Assembly (NCBI GenBank): GCA_049647265.1
Contig: JBARXJ010000061.1
Location: forward strand, 62,001 to 126,000
Length of the DNA: 64,000 nucleotides
DNA from: JAAURB01 sp049647265
GTDB lineage: Bacteria > Cyanobacteriota > Cyanobacteriia > Cyanobacteriales > Microcoleaceae
Direction: 5' to 3'
In this document: positions 8,503 through 17,576 of the stretch, in pieces
Numbering within the stretch: position 1 is the stretch's first letter
How the letters are laid out: every line of letters starts with the position of its first letter
The notes under the pieces: generated by a model
What the model was told of the DNA's origin: nothing
Database searches by the model: none
Seen by the model: only the letters and a program-made list of their open reading frames with translations
Made by a program: the position numbers and the translations under genes

Positions 8503-10017
8503 ATGGAATTTCTATTTAAAATTATTGAAAATATGACCATGACTGTTAGATTGAGATTGAAAAAATCAAAGCTTTTTTTATTCGGTTTAGTGTTCGTCAG
8601 TTGCTTAACCGTATTATTATCCCGTCCTCCTGCGGTAGTGGCAGCGGCTAGACATTATGATGAACTAACATTTCCGCCATTACCAGAGATTAATTTACCG
8701 GAATATAACCGTTATCAACTCGATAATGGCATGACCATTTATTTAATGGAAGACCACGAATTACCCTTAGTGGGGGGAAGTGCTTATATTAAGACAGGGA
8801 GTCGATTTGAACCAGCAGATCATGTCGGACTGGCAGCTTTAACAGGGGAAGTGATGCGAACTGGAGGGACTCAAAGCCATTCTGCTGACGCACTGAATCA
8901 AATCTTAGAACAAATTGCTGCATCTGTTGAAACCAGTATTGGCGAAACGTCTGGGGGTGCGAGTTTTAATGCGTTAAGTGAAGATTTAGATCAAGTATTT
9001 GGACTGTTTGCCGAAGTCATTCAAGAACCGATTTTTGCACCGGAAAAGTTAGCGGTTGCTAAGACTCAAACGCGCGGTTCAATTAGTCGTAGAAATGATG
9101 ATCCGAGTGATATTGCAAGTCGGGAATTTCAAAAGTTAATTTATGGTGAAGACAGTCCTTATGCCCGGACAATTGAGTATGAAACCCTGGAGAATATATC
9201 ACGAGAAGATCTGATAGAATTTCATCAAAACTATGTTCATCCTCAGGATATGATTTTGGGGATTTATGGGGATTTTGATTCAGAACAAATGCAGTTATTA
9301 ATTGCCGATCAATTTGGCAGTTGGAACCCTAACGCTTCAGCCATAGAGCCGAGTTTACCTACTGTTTCTCCGGCTAAAAAAGGAGGTATCTATTTTGTAG
9401 AACAACCTCAACTGAATCAAAGTTATATTCAAATGGGTCACTTGGGAGGAGAGTTAGATAATCCTGATTATCCTGAATTAAGTGTAATGAATGGGGTGTT
9501 AAATGGCTTCGGGGGTCGTTTATTTAATAATGTGCGATCGCGCCAAGGTTTAGCTTATTCTGTCTATGGATATTGGGGCGTAAATTATGATTATCCCGGT
9601 GTATTTCAAGCCGGAGGACAAACCCGTTCTAATGCAACAGTCCCTTTAATTCAGTCTGTTTTAACCGAACTGAAACAGATTCAAACAGAACCGATTACAC
9701 CGGAAGAATTAAGCTATGCTAAAGAGTCTACTTTAAACTCTTTTATCTTTAATTTTGCTTCTCCAGAACAAACTTTGTCTCGGTTAATGCGATATGAATA
9801 TTTTGATTATCCCGCCGATTTTATCTTTCAATATCGTAACGAAGTGGAAGCGACAACCATTGCAGATGTTCAACGAGTCGCACAAAAATACCTTAATCCT
9901 GAGAATTTAGTGACTATAATTGTGGGAAATCAAGGAAATATTCAACCCCCCTTAACCAGTCTCGGAAACAATCCTCAAATTACTGCGATTGATATTACTA
10001 TTCCTGAACCGAGTTAA
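8503..10017 (+). CDS. M16 family peptidase-like protein, catalytically inactive partner
   Basis: A 504-residue protein homologous to M16 peptidases. Where the active member has HxxEH, this one reads HVGLAALTGEVMRTGG, so the zinc-binding site is missing. It keeps the substrate-binding C-terminal Arg/Tyr element (RSRQGLAYSVYGYWG) seen in the regulatory subunits of two-chain M16B enzymes. The N-terminus has a membrane or signal segment (about residues 22-48, FLFGLVFVSCLTVLL, then a processing-like AAA). The gene is 21 bases after the catalytic M16 gene, so they are in one operon. The start at ATG 8503 could instead be ATG 8533 or 8539; all keep the signal. Confidence 0.88.
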   Translation: MEFLFKIIENMTMTVRLRLKKSKLFLFGLVFVSCLTVLLSRPPAVVAAARHYDELTFPPLPEINLPEYNRYQLDNGMTIYLMEDHELPLVGGSAYIKTGSRFEPADHVGLAALTGEVMRTGGTQSHSADALNQILEQIAASVETSIGETSGGASFNALSEDLDQVFGLFAEVIQEPIFAPEKLAVAKTQTRGSISRRNDDPSDIASREFQKLIYGEDSPYARTIEYETLENISREDLIEFHQNYVHPQDMILGIYGDFDSEQMQLLIADQFGSWNPNASAIEPSLPTVSPAKKGGIYFVEQPQLNQSYIQMGHLGGELDNPDYPELSVMNGVLNGFGGRLFNNVRSRQGLAYSVYGYWGVNYDYPGVFQAGGQTRSNATVPLIQSVLTELKQIQTEPITPEELSYAKESTLNSFIFNFASPEQTLSRLMRYEYFDYPADFIFQYRNEVEATTIADVQRVAQKYLNPENLVTIIVGNQGNIQPPLTSLGNNPQITAIDITIPEPS

Positions 10018-10075
10018 TTAAGATGTTTGTGCGTTATCGATAATGATAAAGAACTTCCTTTCGCTTTAGGTATCA

Positions 10076-10094
10076 GGTGCGTCAGTGACGCACC
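10076..10094. repeat. Palindromic GGTGCGTC...GACGCACC repeat
   Basis: A 19-base near-perfect palindrome followed by CTAC. The same element, with one central base changed, lies at 57131-57149. Here it sits between two convergent genes and could also act as a terminator stem. The bases that follow (about 10113-10172) are C-rich then G-rich low-complexity repeats. Confidence 0.75.
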
Positions 10095-10188
10095 CTACTG
10101 TGTTCTATGTTTATTTCCTTCTCCCCTCCTGGGAAGGGCTAGGGAGAGGTTGAGAGGGTTAGGGAGAGGTCATGGAACTCACCTTACA

Positions 10189-10704
10189 CTATGGTCTAGG
10201 ACAAACTGGGATTAAATTAGTGTTAAACACAATTGTACCCGCAGGCTGTTGATTGAGTAAGATCGCGTTACCTGTATCTCTCTTCACCAACAGGGGATTT
10301 AAAGTTAAACATTCTCCCACCAATTCACCCCATTCTTCAACCTTACGGGTATATTCAGCCCGTAAACGAGGAGTATCATTCAGTGTGACTCCGTTTGGAA
10401 TGGGAGGAAGTGTGGCGATAAAAATTTCGTCAGTGATCACAGCATCGCTGGTAATGCTTTGATCGATTGCCATTTCATAAATAATCGGATACTGAAATGC
10501 CATGGGTAACGTCCGGTTCGGGAACTCACCTGGTAAAGTGAAATAAATCGCCGGATCAATGCGACCTGTTTCTGCATCCATTGGCATATATCTAATATCA
10601 AAATCAGACGGCGTGGCGAGCACACCGATTTGTGCTTGTGCAGATAGGGGTAAAGATGCGGCGAGTATTGCGCACAGTCCCCCTAAGAGGGTTGTTTTTT
10701 TCAT
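10189..10704 (-). CDS. Secreted protein of unknown function
   Basis: A 171-residue protein read from ATG 10704, chosen because GAGGAG (reverse strand, 10711-10716) sits six bases upstream; longer frames to 10743 are possible but less likely. It has a clean signal peptide (MKKTTLLGG, hydrophobic core, then LSAQAQ with cleavage after AQA near residue 24). The mature part has two cysteines (ECLTL and PVCPRP), several prolines and no motif I recognise. It should be periplasmic or secreted. It is convergent with the M16 operon and divergent from era. I cannot suggest a function. Confidence 0.75.
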   Translation of the reverse strand: MKKTTLLGGLCAILAASLPLSAQAQIGVLATPSDFDIRYMPMDAETGRIDPAIYFTLPGEFPNRTLPMAFQYPIIYEMAIDQSITSDAVITDEIFIATLPPIPNGVTLNDTPRLRAEYTRKVEEWGELVGECLTLNPLLVKRDTGNAILLNQQPAGTIVFNTNLIPVCPRP

Positions 10705-10961
10705 GTTCATCTCCTCAACAATACCAACTTTTATAGACTCCAATTAGCCTGTAAAGTTTCGTTAGCTTCTGGGGTTTGACCCCGAGTTATCCTTCAGCCG
10801 ATAAACCAGCAGATTGCAGATTGATCGCTGAACTTTACCAAATTCTATCAGATATCTCAAAGGCTCAGTATGAATTGCCTATACTCGAAATCTCTTTTCT
10901 CCTTTATCATGGATGACACAGAAGTGGTTGAAGTTTTTTTCTACAGGGAGTTAAACAGTCT

Positions 10962-11900
10962 ATGGTGAGTGATTGGTCTGAGGTAACCGCTATTCCCGTT
11001 GCACCCGACGGATATCGATCCGGATTTATCGGTATTATTGGCCGTCCTAACGTGGGTAAATCAACCTTGATGAATCAAATGATCGGACAGAAAATTGCGA
11101 TTACTTCTCCGGTGGCCCAAACAACTCGTAACCGACTCCGAGGCATTTTAACCCTAGATACAGCCCAAATTATTTTTGTCGATACCCCAGGCATTCATAA
11201 ACCCCACCATCAACTGGGACAGGTTTTGGTTAAAAATGCCCGCATTGCCATAGAATCTGTCGATGTTTTATTATTTGTCGTAGACGGATCGGTTAAAGCC
11301 GGTGGTGGCGATCGCTTTATTGTGGAGTTATTAAACTCTGTTAAAATTCCTGTTATTTTAGGGGTTAATAAAATTGATCAGCAGCCGAGTGATGCGGACA
11401 GTATTAATCGAAGTTATCAAGAACTTGCGGCCCCCCATGCCTGGCCGATTGTTCAATTTTCTGCCCTCAACGGTACAGGAGTCGATCAGCTTCAACAGCT
11501 TTTCATTGAGAATTTAGAACCAGGGCCATATTATTATCCCCCAGATTTAGTTACCGATCAACCGGAACGATTTATTATGGCGGAATTAATTCGAGAACAG
11601 ATTTTATATCATACTCGTCAAGAAGTTCCCCATTCTGTCGCTATTGTGATTGATAAGGTAGATGAAGCCCCAGACATTACCCGAATTTTAGCAACGATTC
11701 ATGTTGAACGTCCCTCCCAAAAAGGAATACTGATTGGTAAAGGAGGGCAAATGTTAAAAACCATTGGTACGGCTGCCCGCCAACAAATTCAAAAGTTAAT
11801 TGCCGGAAAAGTTTATCTGGAATTATTTGTAAAAGTTCAACCGAAATGGCGACAATCTCGGACACAATTAGCGGAATTAGGATATAAAGTAGAAGAGTAA
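10962..11900 (+). CDS. era: GTPase Era
   Basis: A 312-residue essential GTPase that binds 16S rRNA and helps assemble the 30S subunit. All G motifs are present: G1 GRPNVGKS (about 27-34), TTRNR in the effector region, G3 DTPGIHKP, and G4 NKID. The C-terminal KH RNA-binding domain carries IGKGGQMLKTIG. The N-terminus is about 15 residues longer than E. coli Era, common in cyanobacteria. It is monocistronic here, divergent from the secreted-protein gene and convergent with eno. Confidence 0.97.
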   Translation: MVSDWSEVTAIPVAPDGYRSGFIGIIGRPNVGKSTLMNQMIGQKIAITSPVAQTTRNRLRGILTLDTAQIIFVDTPGIHKPHHQLGQVLVKNARIAIESVDVLLFVVDGSVKAGGGDRFIVELLNSVKIPVILGVNKIDQQPSDADSINRSYQELAAPHAWPIVQFSALNGTGVDQLQQLFIENLEPGPYYYPPDLVTDQPERFIMAELIREQILYHTRQEVPHSVAIVIDKVDEAPDITRILATIHVERPSQKGILIGKGGQMLKTIGTAARQQIQKLIAGKVYLELFVKVQPKWRQSRTQLAELGYKVEE

Positions 11901-12302
11901 TAGTTATCAATTTATGAGCGGGCAAACCGGAATTTTGATAGTAAAATTTATTCCTGATTTTTCTGTAATTCTCGAATTACTAATGAGCCGATCTATTCCT
12001 GTGCGCGATCGCGGTCGCGCAGCGTGTCGTTAGACGTATCGCCTCTCACGAGTGAGAATCGCCTAATTCTTTCGCTATATTTCTGTACATACATCAAATA
12101 ACTCTGAATCAAATTCACAGAACGATTAATCTGATCGGCAATTCTAGCCGCTATTTTTATGGAGGCTGATATTTTTTGATTTCGTACTCATGCTGTTTAT
12201 TTCTAAACACTTTAAGCGGAAATCTGATCTTTTAAGAAATAGAGCGCTCTATAATAAAGATGGGTTACATCCTCACATAACCCATCCGATATCATTAAAA
12301 GA
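11901..12302. other. Convergent gap between era and eno
   Basis: No intact gene. A HIP1-rich interspersed repeat fragment lies at about 12000-12065. On the minus strand, bases about 12193-11998 can be read as a frame of about 60 codons with an amphipathic helical character but no start codon, which may be a gene remnant invaded by that repeat. The eno terminator is at the right end. Confidence 0.4.
12251..12286 (-). terminator. Intrinsic terminator of eno
   Basis: Nine perfect base pairs between GATGGGTTA and TAACCCATC (12259-12267 with 12278-12286) enclose a ten-base loop. On the minus strand the stem is followed by TTTATTAT. It lies just 17 bases beyond the eno stop codon. Confidence 0.8.
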
Positions 12303-13601
12303 TTAAGCCGTTACAGGACGAGAAAAAGTGGTTTTACCCGCATATTTTGCTTTGCCACCTAACTGTTCTTCTATTCGTAATAACTGATTATATTTAGATA
12401 ACCGTTCACCCCGACAAGGCGCACCTGTTTTGATTTGTCCGGCAGATGTAGCAACGGCTAAATCAGCAATAAAATCATCCGGTGTTTCACCTGAACGATG
12501 GCTAATCATATAAGTATATCCAGCAGCACGAGAATCAGCGATCGCAGCTAAAGTTTCGGTAATGGAACCAATTTGATTCACTTTAACTAAGGTACTATTT
12601 CCTACTCCATCCGCAATGGCTTTTTTAATAATGGCAGGATTCGTAACAAAAGCATCATCTCCTACGAGTTGAACCTTTTCTCCTATTTTTTGGGTCATTT
12701 GTTGCCAACCCGACCAGTCTTGTTCACCTAAACCATCTTCAATTGAAATAATCGGAAATTGATTCACCCAATCTTCCCAAATGGCGATCATTTCTTCCGA
12801 ACTTTTCTTGCTGTTATCCGATTTATAAAATAGATAACTGCCATCTTCACGGTATAATTCACTGGTTGCTGGATCAAGCGCGATCGCCACATCATCCCCA
12901 GGTTTTAATCCCGCTTTTTCAATCCCTGCTAAAATTACTTCTATCGCTTCGACATTTGCCTTTAAATTCGGCGCAAAACCCCCTTCATCCCCAACGTTGC
13001 TGTTGTATCCTTTTTGCTTCAAAATGGATTTGAGGGCATGATAGACCTCTGCTCCCATGCGTAATGATTCCCGGAATGTCGGCGCACCCACAGGCACAAT
13101 CATAAATTCTTGGAAGTCTACGCTATTGTCGGCATGAGCGCCCCCGTTAATAATATTGAAGCAAGGGGCTGGCAGTAAGTGAGCATCTTCGCCCCCGAGA
13201 TATTGGTATAGGGGTATATCTTTTGCTTCAGCAGCGGCTCGTGCCACCGCCATAGACACCCCTAAAATTGCATTTGCACCAAATTTGCCCTTATTATCTG
13301 TACCATCGAGTTCAAGCATTTTATTGTCGATAGCGGCTTGGTCGGTGGCATCCATCCCGGTGAGGTTTTCGGCAATGGTGGTGTTGACATTTTCAACGGC
13401 TTTGAGAACCCCTTTACCGTTGTAGCGGCTTTTATCTCCGTCTCGTAATTCTAAGGCTTCCCGAATTCCAGTGGATGCACCCGAAGGAACACCCGCCCGG
13501 CCTTTGCTACCATCGGCGAGAATAACATCGACTTCAACTGTGGGGTTGCCACGAGAGTCTAGAATTTCTCGGCCGTGAATGGTTTGTATTGTTGCATCCA
13601 T
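12303..13601 (-). CDS. eno: Enolase (phosphopyruvate hydratase)
   Basis: Converts 2-phosphoglycerate to phosphoenolpyruvate in glycolysis. The 432-residue length is standard. The N-terminal IHGREILDSRGNPTVEVDV, the magnesium ligands in ALDPATSE, ISIEDGL and GDDAFVTN, and the enolase signature VKVNQIGSITET are all intact, as is SHRSGE, which contacts substrate. It is transcribed on its own towards era, with a clear terminator downstream. The promoter must lie in the divergent gap shared with the mrr remnant, where a 13-base inverted repeat occurs. Confidence 0.98.
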   Translation of the reverse strand: MDATIQTIHGREILDSRGNPTVEVDVILADGSKGRAGVPSGASTGIREALELRDGDKSRYNGKGVLKAVENVNTTIAENLTGMDATDQAAIDNKMLELDGTDNKGKFGANAILGVSMAVARAAAEAKDIPLYQYLGGEDAHLLPAPCFNIINGGAHADNSVDFQEFMIVPVGAPTFRESLRMGAEVYHALKSILKQKGYNSNVGDEGGFAPNLKANVEAIEVILAGIEKAGLKPGDDVAIALDPATSELYREDGSYLFYKSDNSKKSSEEMIAIWEDWVNQFPIISIEDGLGEQDWSGWQQMTQKIGEKVQLVGDDAFVTNPAIIKKAIADGVGNSTLVKVNQIGSITETLAAIADSRAAGYTYMISHRSGETPDDFIADLAVATSAGQIKTGAPCRGERLSKYNQLLRIEEQLGGKAKYAGKTTFSRPVTA

Positions 13602-13679
13602 AATTAGCGTGTTCCTTTATATCCAAAAACTTAGAATGTTTAATTTTACGGTGTTGAACCCTTGCGGTAAAGTATGATT

Positions 13680-13808
13680 TCTGACGTTTTGGGTTCAAAG
13701 GGTTTATTGTAAGGGGCAAAATTGTAATTGGGTTAGCATGACAATGCAATTTTAAGATTTTCATTGTTATCGACCCTCTCAAGCTGACACTTTGTCCAAA
13801 ACGTCAGA
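13680..13808. repeat. 13-bp inverted repeat in the eno/mrr divergent region
   Basis: TCTGACGTTTTGG (13680-13692) is the exact reverse complement of CCAAAACGTCAGA (13796-13808), with 103 bases between. The whole eno/mrr gap (13602-13908) contains no gene; it should hold both promoters. The arms could be a pair of operator sites or ends of a small element. Confidence 0.6.
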
Positions 13809-13908
13809 TTGACAGTGAAGTTAAAATAGTTGATTGATCTCGCGGATAGATATAGAAAAATATTAAAATAAATCGATAATTTTACTTAATTATTCCAATC
13901 GTAATCTG

Positions 13909-14896
13909 ATGAGTTTAAAGACTTCTATTCCTTCCTATGATGATTTGTTCCAAGCCACACTTCAAGCCCTTAAAAATTTAGGCGGTTCAGGAACAGTACA
14001 GGAAATTTATCAACAGGTTTGTGAATTAGAGAATTTATCGAATGAACAGCAAGCACTCACCTATAAAGATAAACCGCAAACTTTACTTAGTGATCGATTA
14101 AGTTGGGCAAGAACTTATCTAAAAAAATACGGCGCGATTGATAATATCGGTCGAGGAGTTTGGGTTTTAACGCCGAAAGGAAAGGAATTAAAAGAAGTTG
14201 ATCAAATAGCGGTTAAACGTTTTGTTCAGCAAAATAGTCAATTAAAATCTTCAGTGAATGATTCTTCTAAAAATACCGATATAGATCATAGTTAAAATTT
14301 AGATAATAATTTTAATTTTTCTCAAATTCCTATAGATTCTGAGCGCTGGATCGATCAATTACTCTCAACTTTACAAAATATTCCACCGGATGCTTTTGAA
14401 CGGTTATGTCAACGTATTTTAAGGGAATCTGGATTTATTAAAGTTGAAGTCACAGGACGAAAAGGAGATGGGGGAATTGATGGAATTGGGGTATTAAAAA
14501 TTGCGCTATTGAGCTTCAGAGTCTTTTTTCAATGTAAGCGTTATGTTGGATCTGTAAGCGCTTGTTGAAATTAGAGATTTTCGCGGAGCAATGGTGGGGA
14601 GAACAGATAAAGGATTATTCATGACAACAGGAACCTTTACCAGTGGGGCAAAACAAGAAGCAACCCGAGATGGCGCGCCAGTAATGGACTTAGGATGGGG
14701 TGCGTTGTTAACACACCCTACAATTGAATTTAACTAAATTCATTATCTTCTTCCCTCTTCCCTATCACCCTCTTCCTTCAACATCCGTATTGATGGGGAA
14801 CAGTTGTGTTATCTTCTGAAAGATTTACAACTCGGAATTGAGACAAAAATGATAGAAGTCGTTGAAATTAAAAAATCCTGGTTTGAGCAATTTTAG
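13909..14896 (+). pseudogene. mrr: Mrr-type restriction endonuclease, disrupted
   Basis: Mrr enzymes cut modified DNA (type IV restriction). The intact first 128 codons are the winged-helix Mrr N-terminal domain. Frame then hits TAA at 14293-14295, but the same frame resumes with SERWIDQLLSTLQNIP, FERLCQRILRESGF, the catalytic GDGGIDG and FQCKRY, up to a frameshift near 14555-14570. The next frame continues VEIRDFRGAMVGRTDKG and GTFTSGAKQEATRDG to APVMDL at 14692. A 90-base repeat (14693-14782) then interrupts, and the protein resumes exactly in frame as IRIDGEQLCYLLKDLQLG to the natural stop at 14896. So there are three lesions: nonsense, frameshift, repeat insertion. The truncated 128-residue product (13909-14295) could still be made. 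Loss of function is almost certain. Confidence 0.85.
14693..14782. repeat. 90-bp interspersed repeat inserted in mrr
   Basis: It begins GGATGGGGTGCGTTGTTAAC and ends in a polypyrimidine stretch of CTTCCCT-like heptamers. Its boundaries are exact because the Mrr protein reads continuously on both sides (MDL before, IRIDGE after). Length is a multiple of three but it carries a stop. No obvious target duplication is seen. Confidence 0.8.
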
Positions 14897-14935
14897 ACTT
14901 AATTTGAAAGGTGAATCATTTAAGTTGTAAACAGT

Positions 14936-15080
14936 GGATGGGGTGCGTTGTTAACACTACAATTGAATTTAACTACGAATAATCTCAATATATGGGGTGC
15001 GTTGTTAACACACCCTACAATTTAATTTAACTCTCTTGCCTATCGCCTTCTTCCCTCTTCCTTCTTCCCTCTTCCTTCTT
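14936..15080. repeat. Two more copies of the GGGGTGCGTTGTTAAC repeat
   Basis: A short copy at 14936-14974 lacks four bases of the hairpin arm. A full copy at 14993-15080 includes the same AATTTAACT segment and the CTTCCCT-rich tail. They lie in tandem between the end of the mrr remnant and ribE, downstream of the inserted copy at 14693. Confidence 0.75.
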
Positions 15081-15081
15081 T

Positions 15082-15801
15082 TTAATATCCATGTTCAGCT
15101 AAAAAATCTGGGGTAATTTGTTCTAAGCTAGAAAGAGAAGGCGCTTGATCTAACCCTGGAATGGAGCCAACGGTTTGATGGAATTGCGATCGCAAAAATT
15201 TAGCTACATATTTTCCTAAAATATCCGCTTCAAGATTGACCCAACTTCCGGGTTTAAGATACTTAAGGTTTGTTTCATCATAAGTATGGGGAATCACTGC
15301 TACCATAAATTCATTCCCTTCTGAATCACAATCAGCGATTGTCAAACTAATTCCATTAATGGCAATACTGCCTTTTGGTACGATATAAGGGGCAATTTGT
15401 CGTTGCCAAGCCGAGTTGGCTGTGGAAGGTGCGCTAAAATGCATTTCCCAAGAACTTGCCGTTTGAACCGCTGAAGTGAGGCAGCCCACACCATCGACGT
15501 GGCCTGTGACAAAGTGTCCTCCGAGTTTACTCCCGGCTCGCAAAGAGGATTCTAAATTAAAACATCCAGTTGACAAACTGCCTAAAGTCGTACGCGATAG
15601 GGTCTCAGGAGAAGCGGTTGCGATAAATCCAGATTGGACAATTTCTACAACCGTTAAGCAGACTCCATCGACTGCAACACTATCACCCAGCGCGAGATCC
15701 CGTAAAATAGAATCAGTTTGACCCGATTGACAAGAAATTTGGAACTGATCCTGTCCCAAGGGCTGTATTGTTCCTAAAGCTTGAATTAATCCTGTGAACA
15801 T
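15082..15801 (-). CDS. ribE: Riboflavin synthase
   Basis: Makes riboflavin by dismutation of two 6,7-dimethyl-8-ribityllumazine molecules. The 239-residue protein begins with the family hallmark MFTGLI and consists of two tandem lumazine-binding barrels: GDSVAVDGVCLTV with GGHFVTGHVDG in the first, GSIAINGISLTI with NLEADILGKYV in the second. The C-terminal extension (about 25 residues) is longer than in E. coli. No FMN riboswitch is visible upstream. Repeats abut its 3' end. It is divergent from the DUF151 gene. Confidence 0.96.
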   Translation of the reverse strand: MFTGLIQALGTIQPLGQDQFQISCQSGQTDSILRDLALGDSVAVDGVCLTVVEIVQSGFIATASPETLSRTTLGSLSTGCFNLESSLRAGSKLGGHFVTGHVDGVGCLTSAVQTASSWEMHFSAPSTANSAWQRQIAPYIVPKGSIAINGISLTIADCDSEGNEFMVAVIPHTYDETNLKYLKPGSWVNLEADILGKYVAKFLRSQFHQTVGSIPGLDQAPSLSSLEQITPDFLAEHGY

Positions 15802-15914
15802 AGCATTTTTTCAGTATGGAATTCAAGATAAATTAGAAGGGTTGGTGATTCACAAGTTTCCGTATTTGAGTCTAAACACTCAATTGCCGAAAGTATTTTA
15901 TAGAGGCTGAGTCG

Positions 15915-16421
15915 ATGATTGAAATGAAAGTCGCCGGAATTGCACTCGATGCTGCTACACGTAATCCCATTGTTTTACTCAGAGATGCGTCAGAGCGGCG
16001 TGCCTTACCGATTTTTATTGGTCAGGATCAAGCAAAATCCATTATTGGCGCTCTCGAAAACCATAAGCCCCCCAGGCCTTTAACTCACGATTTAATCGTT
16101 AATTTTCTAGAAACTTGGGAAATGACATTAGAGCGAGTGATCATTCACTCTTTGCAGGATAACACCTTCTATGCCGTTCTGCAGGTACGTCAGGGGGAAC
16201 TGAAAAAAGAAATTGATGCCCGTCCTAGTGATGCGATCGCCATTGCCTTACGGACAGATAGTCCGATTTGGGTGATGGAAGAAGTGGTGGCGGATGCTTC
16301 TATTCCGGTGGATCGGGAAGCCGACGAAGAAGAACGTAAAGCATTTCGGGAATTTATTTCTAATCTGAGCCCGGATGAACTGATCCGTCAGGCTGATGTT
16401 CGTAAGGATGAAGCCCAATAA
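15915..16421 (+). CDS. Bifunctional nuclease family protein (DUF151)
   Basis: A 168-residue cytoplasmic protein of the DUF151/BFN family. The conserved core is visible: ALPIFIGQDQAKSI near the start, RPLTHDLI in the middle and KKEIDARPSDAIAIALR, the family's best conserved motif. The C-terminus is acidic (EADEEERKAFREFISNL). Plant BFN members have DNase and RNase activity; the bacterial role is not established. It starts with ATG at 15915 and is followed 36 bases later by an aldo/keto reductase gene on the same strand, so they may be co-transcribed. Confidence 0.9.
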   Translation: MIEMKVAGIALDAATRNPIVLLRDASERRALPIFIGQDQAKSIIGALENHKPPRPLTHDLIVNFLETWEMTLERVIIHSLQDNTFYAVLQVRQGELKKEIDARPSDAIAIALRTDSPIWVMEEVVADASIPVDREADEEERKAFREFISNLSPDELIRQADVRKDEAQ

Positions 16422-16457
16422 TGCTATGACTTTGAGGTACACTGCTTAATCATTAAG

Positions 16458-17576
16458 ATGCGTTATCGACGATTTGGTCAAACAAATCTCAAGCTTTCTG
16501 TGTTTTCCCTGGGAACGATGCGTTATCTGGCTTCCCCAGAAAATGCTCAACAAACGGTGCAGCAAGCTATTTTACGAGGGATTAATCATATCGAAACCGC
16601 ACAAGGCTATGGCAACAGTGAACAGTATCTGGGGGCTGCCTTAAGGGGTTTGTCTGTCGGGCGAACGCATCTTTACATCACGACCAAAATTTCCCCAACT
16701 TCTGATCCGGGTGAATTAGAACGGCTCATCGATCGCTCTCTGACTCGCTTACAGTTAGATTATCTTGATGGTTTAGCCATTCATGGGATTAATACTGATC
16801 AACATCTACAACAGACCATTCAAGGTATTTCTGGCGCGCAGCGGGCGATCGCAGATGGTCGGGTTCGACATTTAGGGTTTTCGACTCATGCTTCACTCGA
16901 TGTGATTGAATCAGCAATCAATACACAATTGTTTGAATTTGTCAATCTGCATTATTACTATTTTTTTCAACGGAATCTACCTGCCATTACCCTAGCTGAT
17001 CAACATGATTTAGGGATATTTATTATTTCGCCCGCCGATAAAGGGGGTCAACTCTACACACCCCCTCAACGGTTAAAAGAGTTGTGTCAGCCGTTTTCCC
17101 CGTTAGAATTAAATTATCGATTTTTACTCAGCGATCCGAGAATTACTACTTTAAGTTTAGGGGCAGCCACCCCAGAGGAGTTAGACTGGCCGCTACAAGT
17201 GGCGGATCGAGATCAGCCATTAACCCCAGAAGAACAGACAGTATTAACCCGCATAGAAACCGTAAAAACCGAAGTTTTAGATAGCGATCGCTGTAGTCAA
17301 TGTTACCAGTGTTTACCCTGTCCCGAACAAATTAATATTCCAGAAGTACTGCGGTTAAGGAATTTGGCTGTTGCTTATGAGATGACTCCGTTTAGTCAAT
17401 ATCGTTACCAAATGTTTGAAAATGCCGGACATTGGTTTGCGGGGCGTAAAGGCAACCGTTGTACAGACTGTGGAGACTGTTTACCGCGCTGCCCAGAAGC
17501 GTTAGACATTCCAAAACTGTTACGCGATAGCCATCAACGCTTGAATGGAAAACCCAGACGGCGACTGTGGGAGTAA
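16458..17576 (+). CDS. Aldo/keto reductase with C-terminal 4Fe-4S motifs
   Basis: A 372-residue oxidoreductase. Residues 1-265 form an AKR barrel (RFGQTNLKLSVFSLGTMR, ETAQGYGNSE with the catalytic Tyr, TKIS, AIHGIN). The C-terminal 100 residues add two cysteine clusters: CSQCYQCLPCPEQINIP and CTDCGDCLPRCPEALDIP. The second is a complete CxxCxxCxxxCP ferredoxin motif, the first is similar. This arrangement is widespread among bacterial AKRs of unknown substrate and suggests electron transfer from ferredoxin-like partners rather than only NADPH. It follows the DUF151 gene at 36 bases. Confidence 0.9.
   Translation: MRYRRFGQTNLKLSVFSLGTMRYLASPENAQQTVQQAILRGINHIETAQGYGNSEQYLGAALRGLSVGRTHLYITTKISPTSDPGELERLIDRSLTRLQLDYLDGLAIHGINTDQHLQQTIQGISGAQRAIADGRVRHLGFSTHASLDVIESAINTQLFEFVNLHYYYFFQRNLPAITLADQHDLGIFIISPADKGGQLYTPPQRLKELCQPFSPLELNYRFLLSDPRITTLSLGAATPEELDWPLQVADRDQPLTPEEQTVLTRIETVKTEVLDSDRCSQCYQCLPCPEQINIPEVLRLRNLAVAYEMTPFSQYRYQMFENAGHWFAGRKGNRCTDCGDCLPRCPEALDIPKLLRDSHQRLNGKPRRRLWE

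Noticed and set aside
10027..10215. 62-codon open frame after the second M16 gene
   Set aside because: It is made largely of the GGTGCGTC palindrome and G-rich repeat sequence and overlaps the end of the opposite secreted-protein gene.
14693..15080. CRISPR-like or transposon array downstream of mrr
   Set aside because: There are only three degenerate copies with no constant spacer length, and no cas or transposase gene; they are interspersed repeats.
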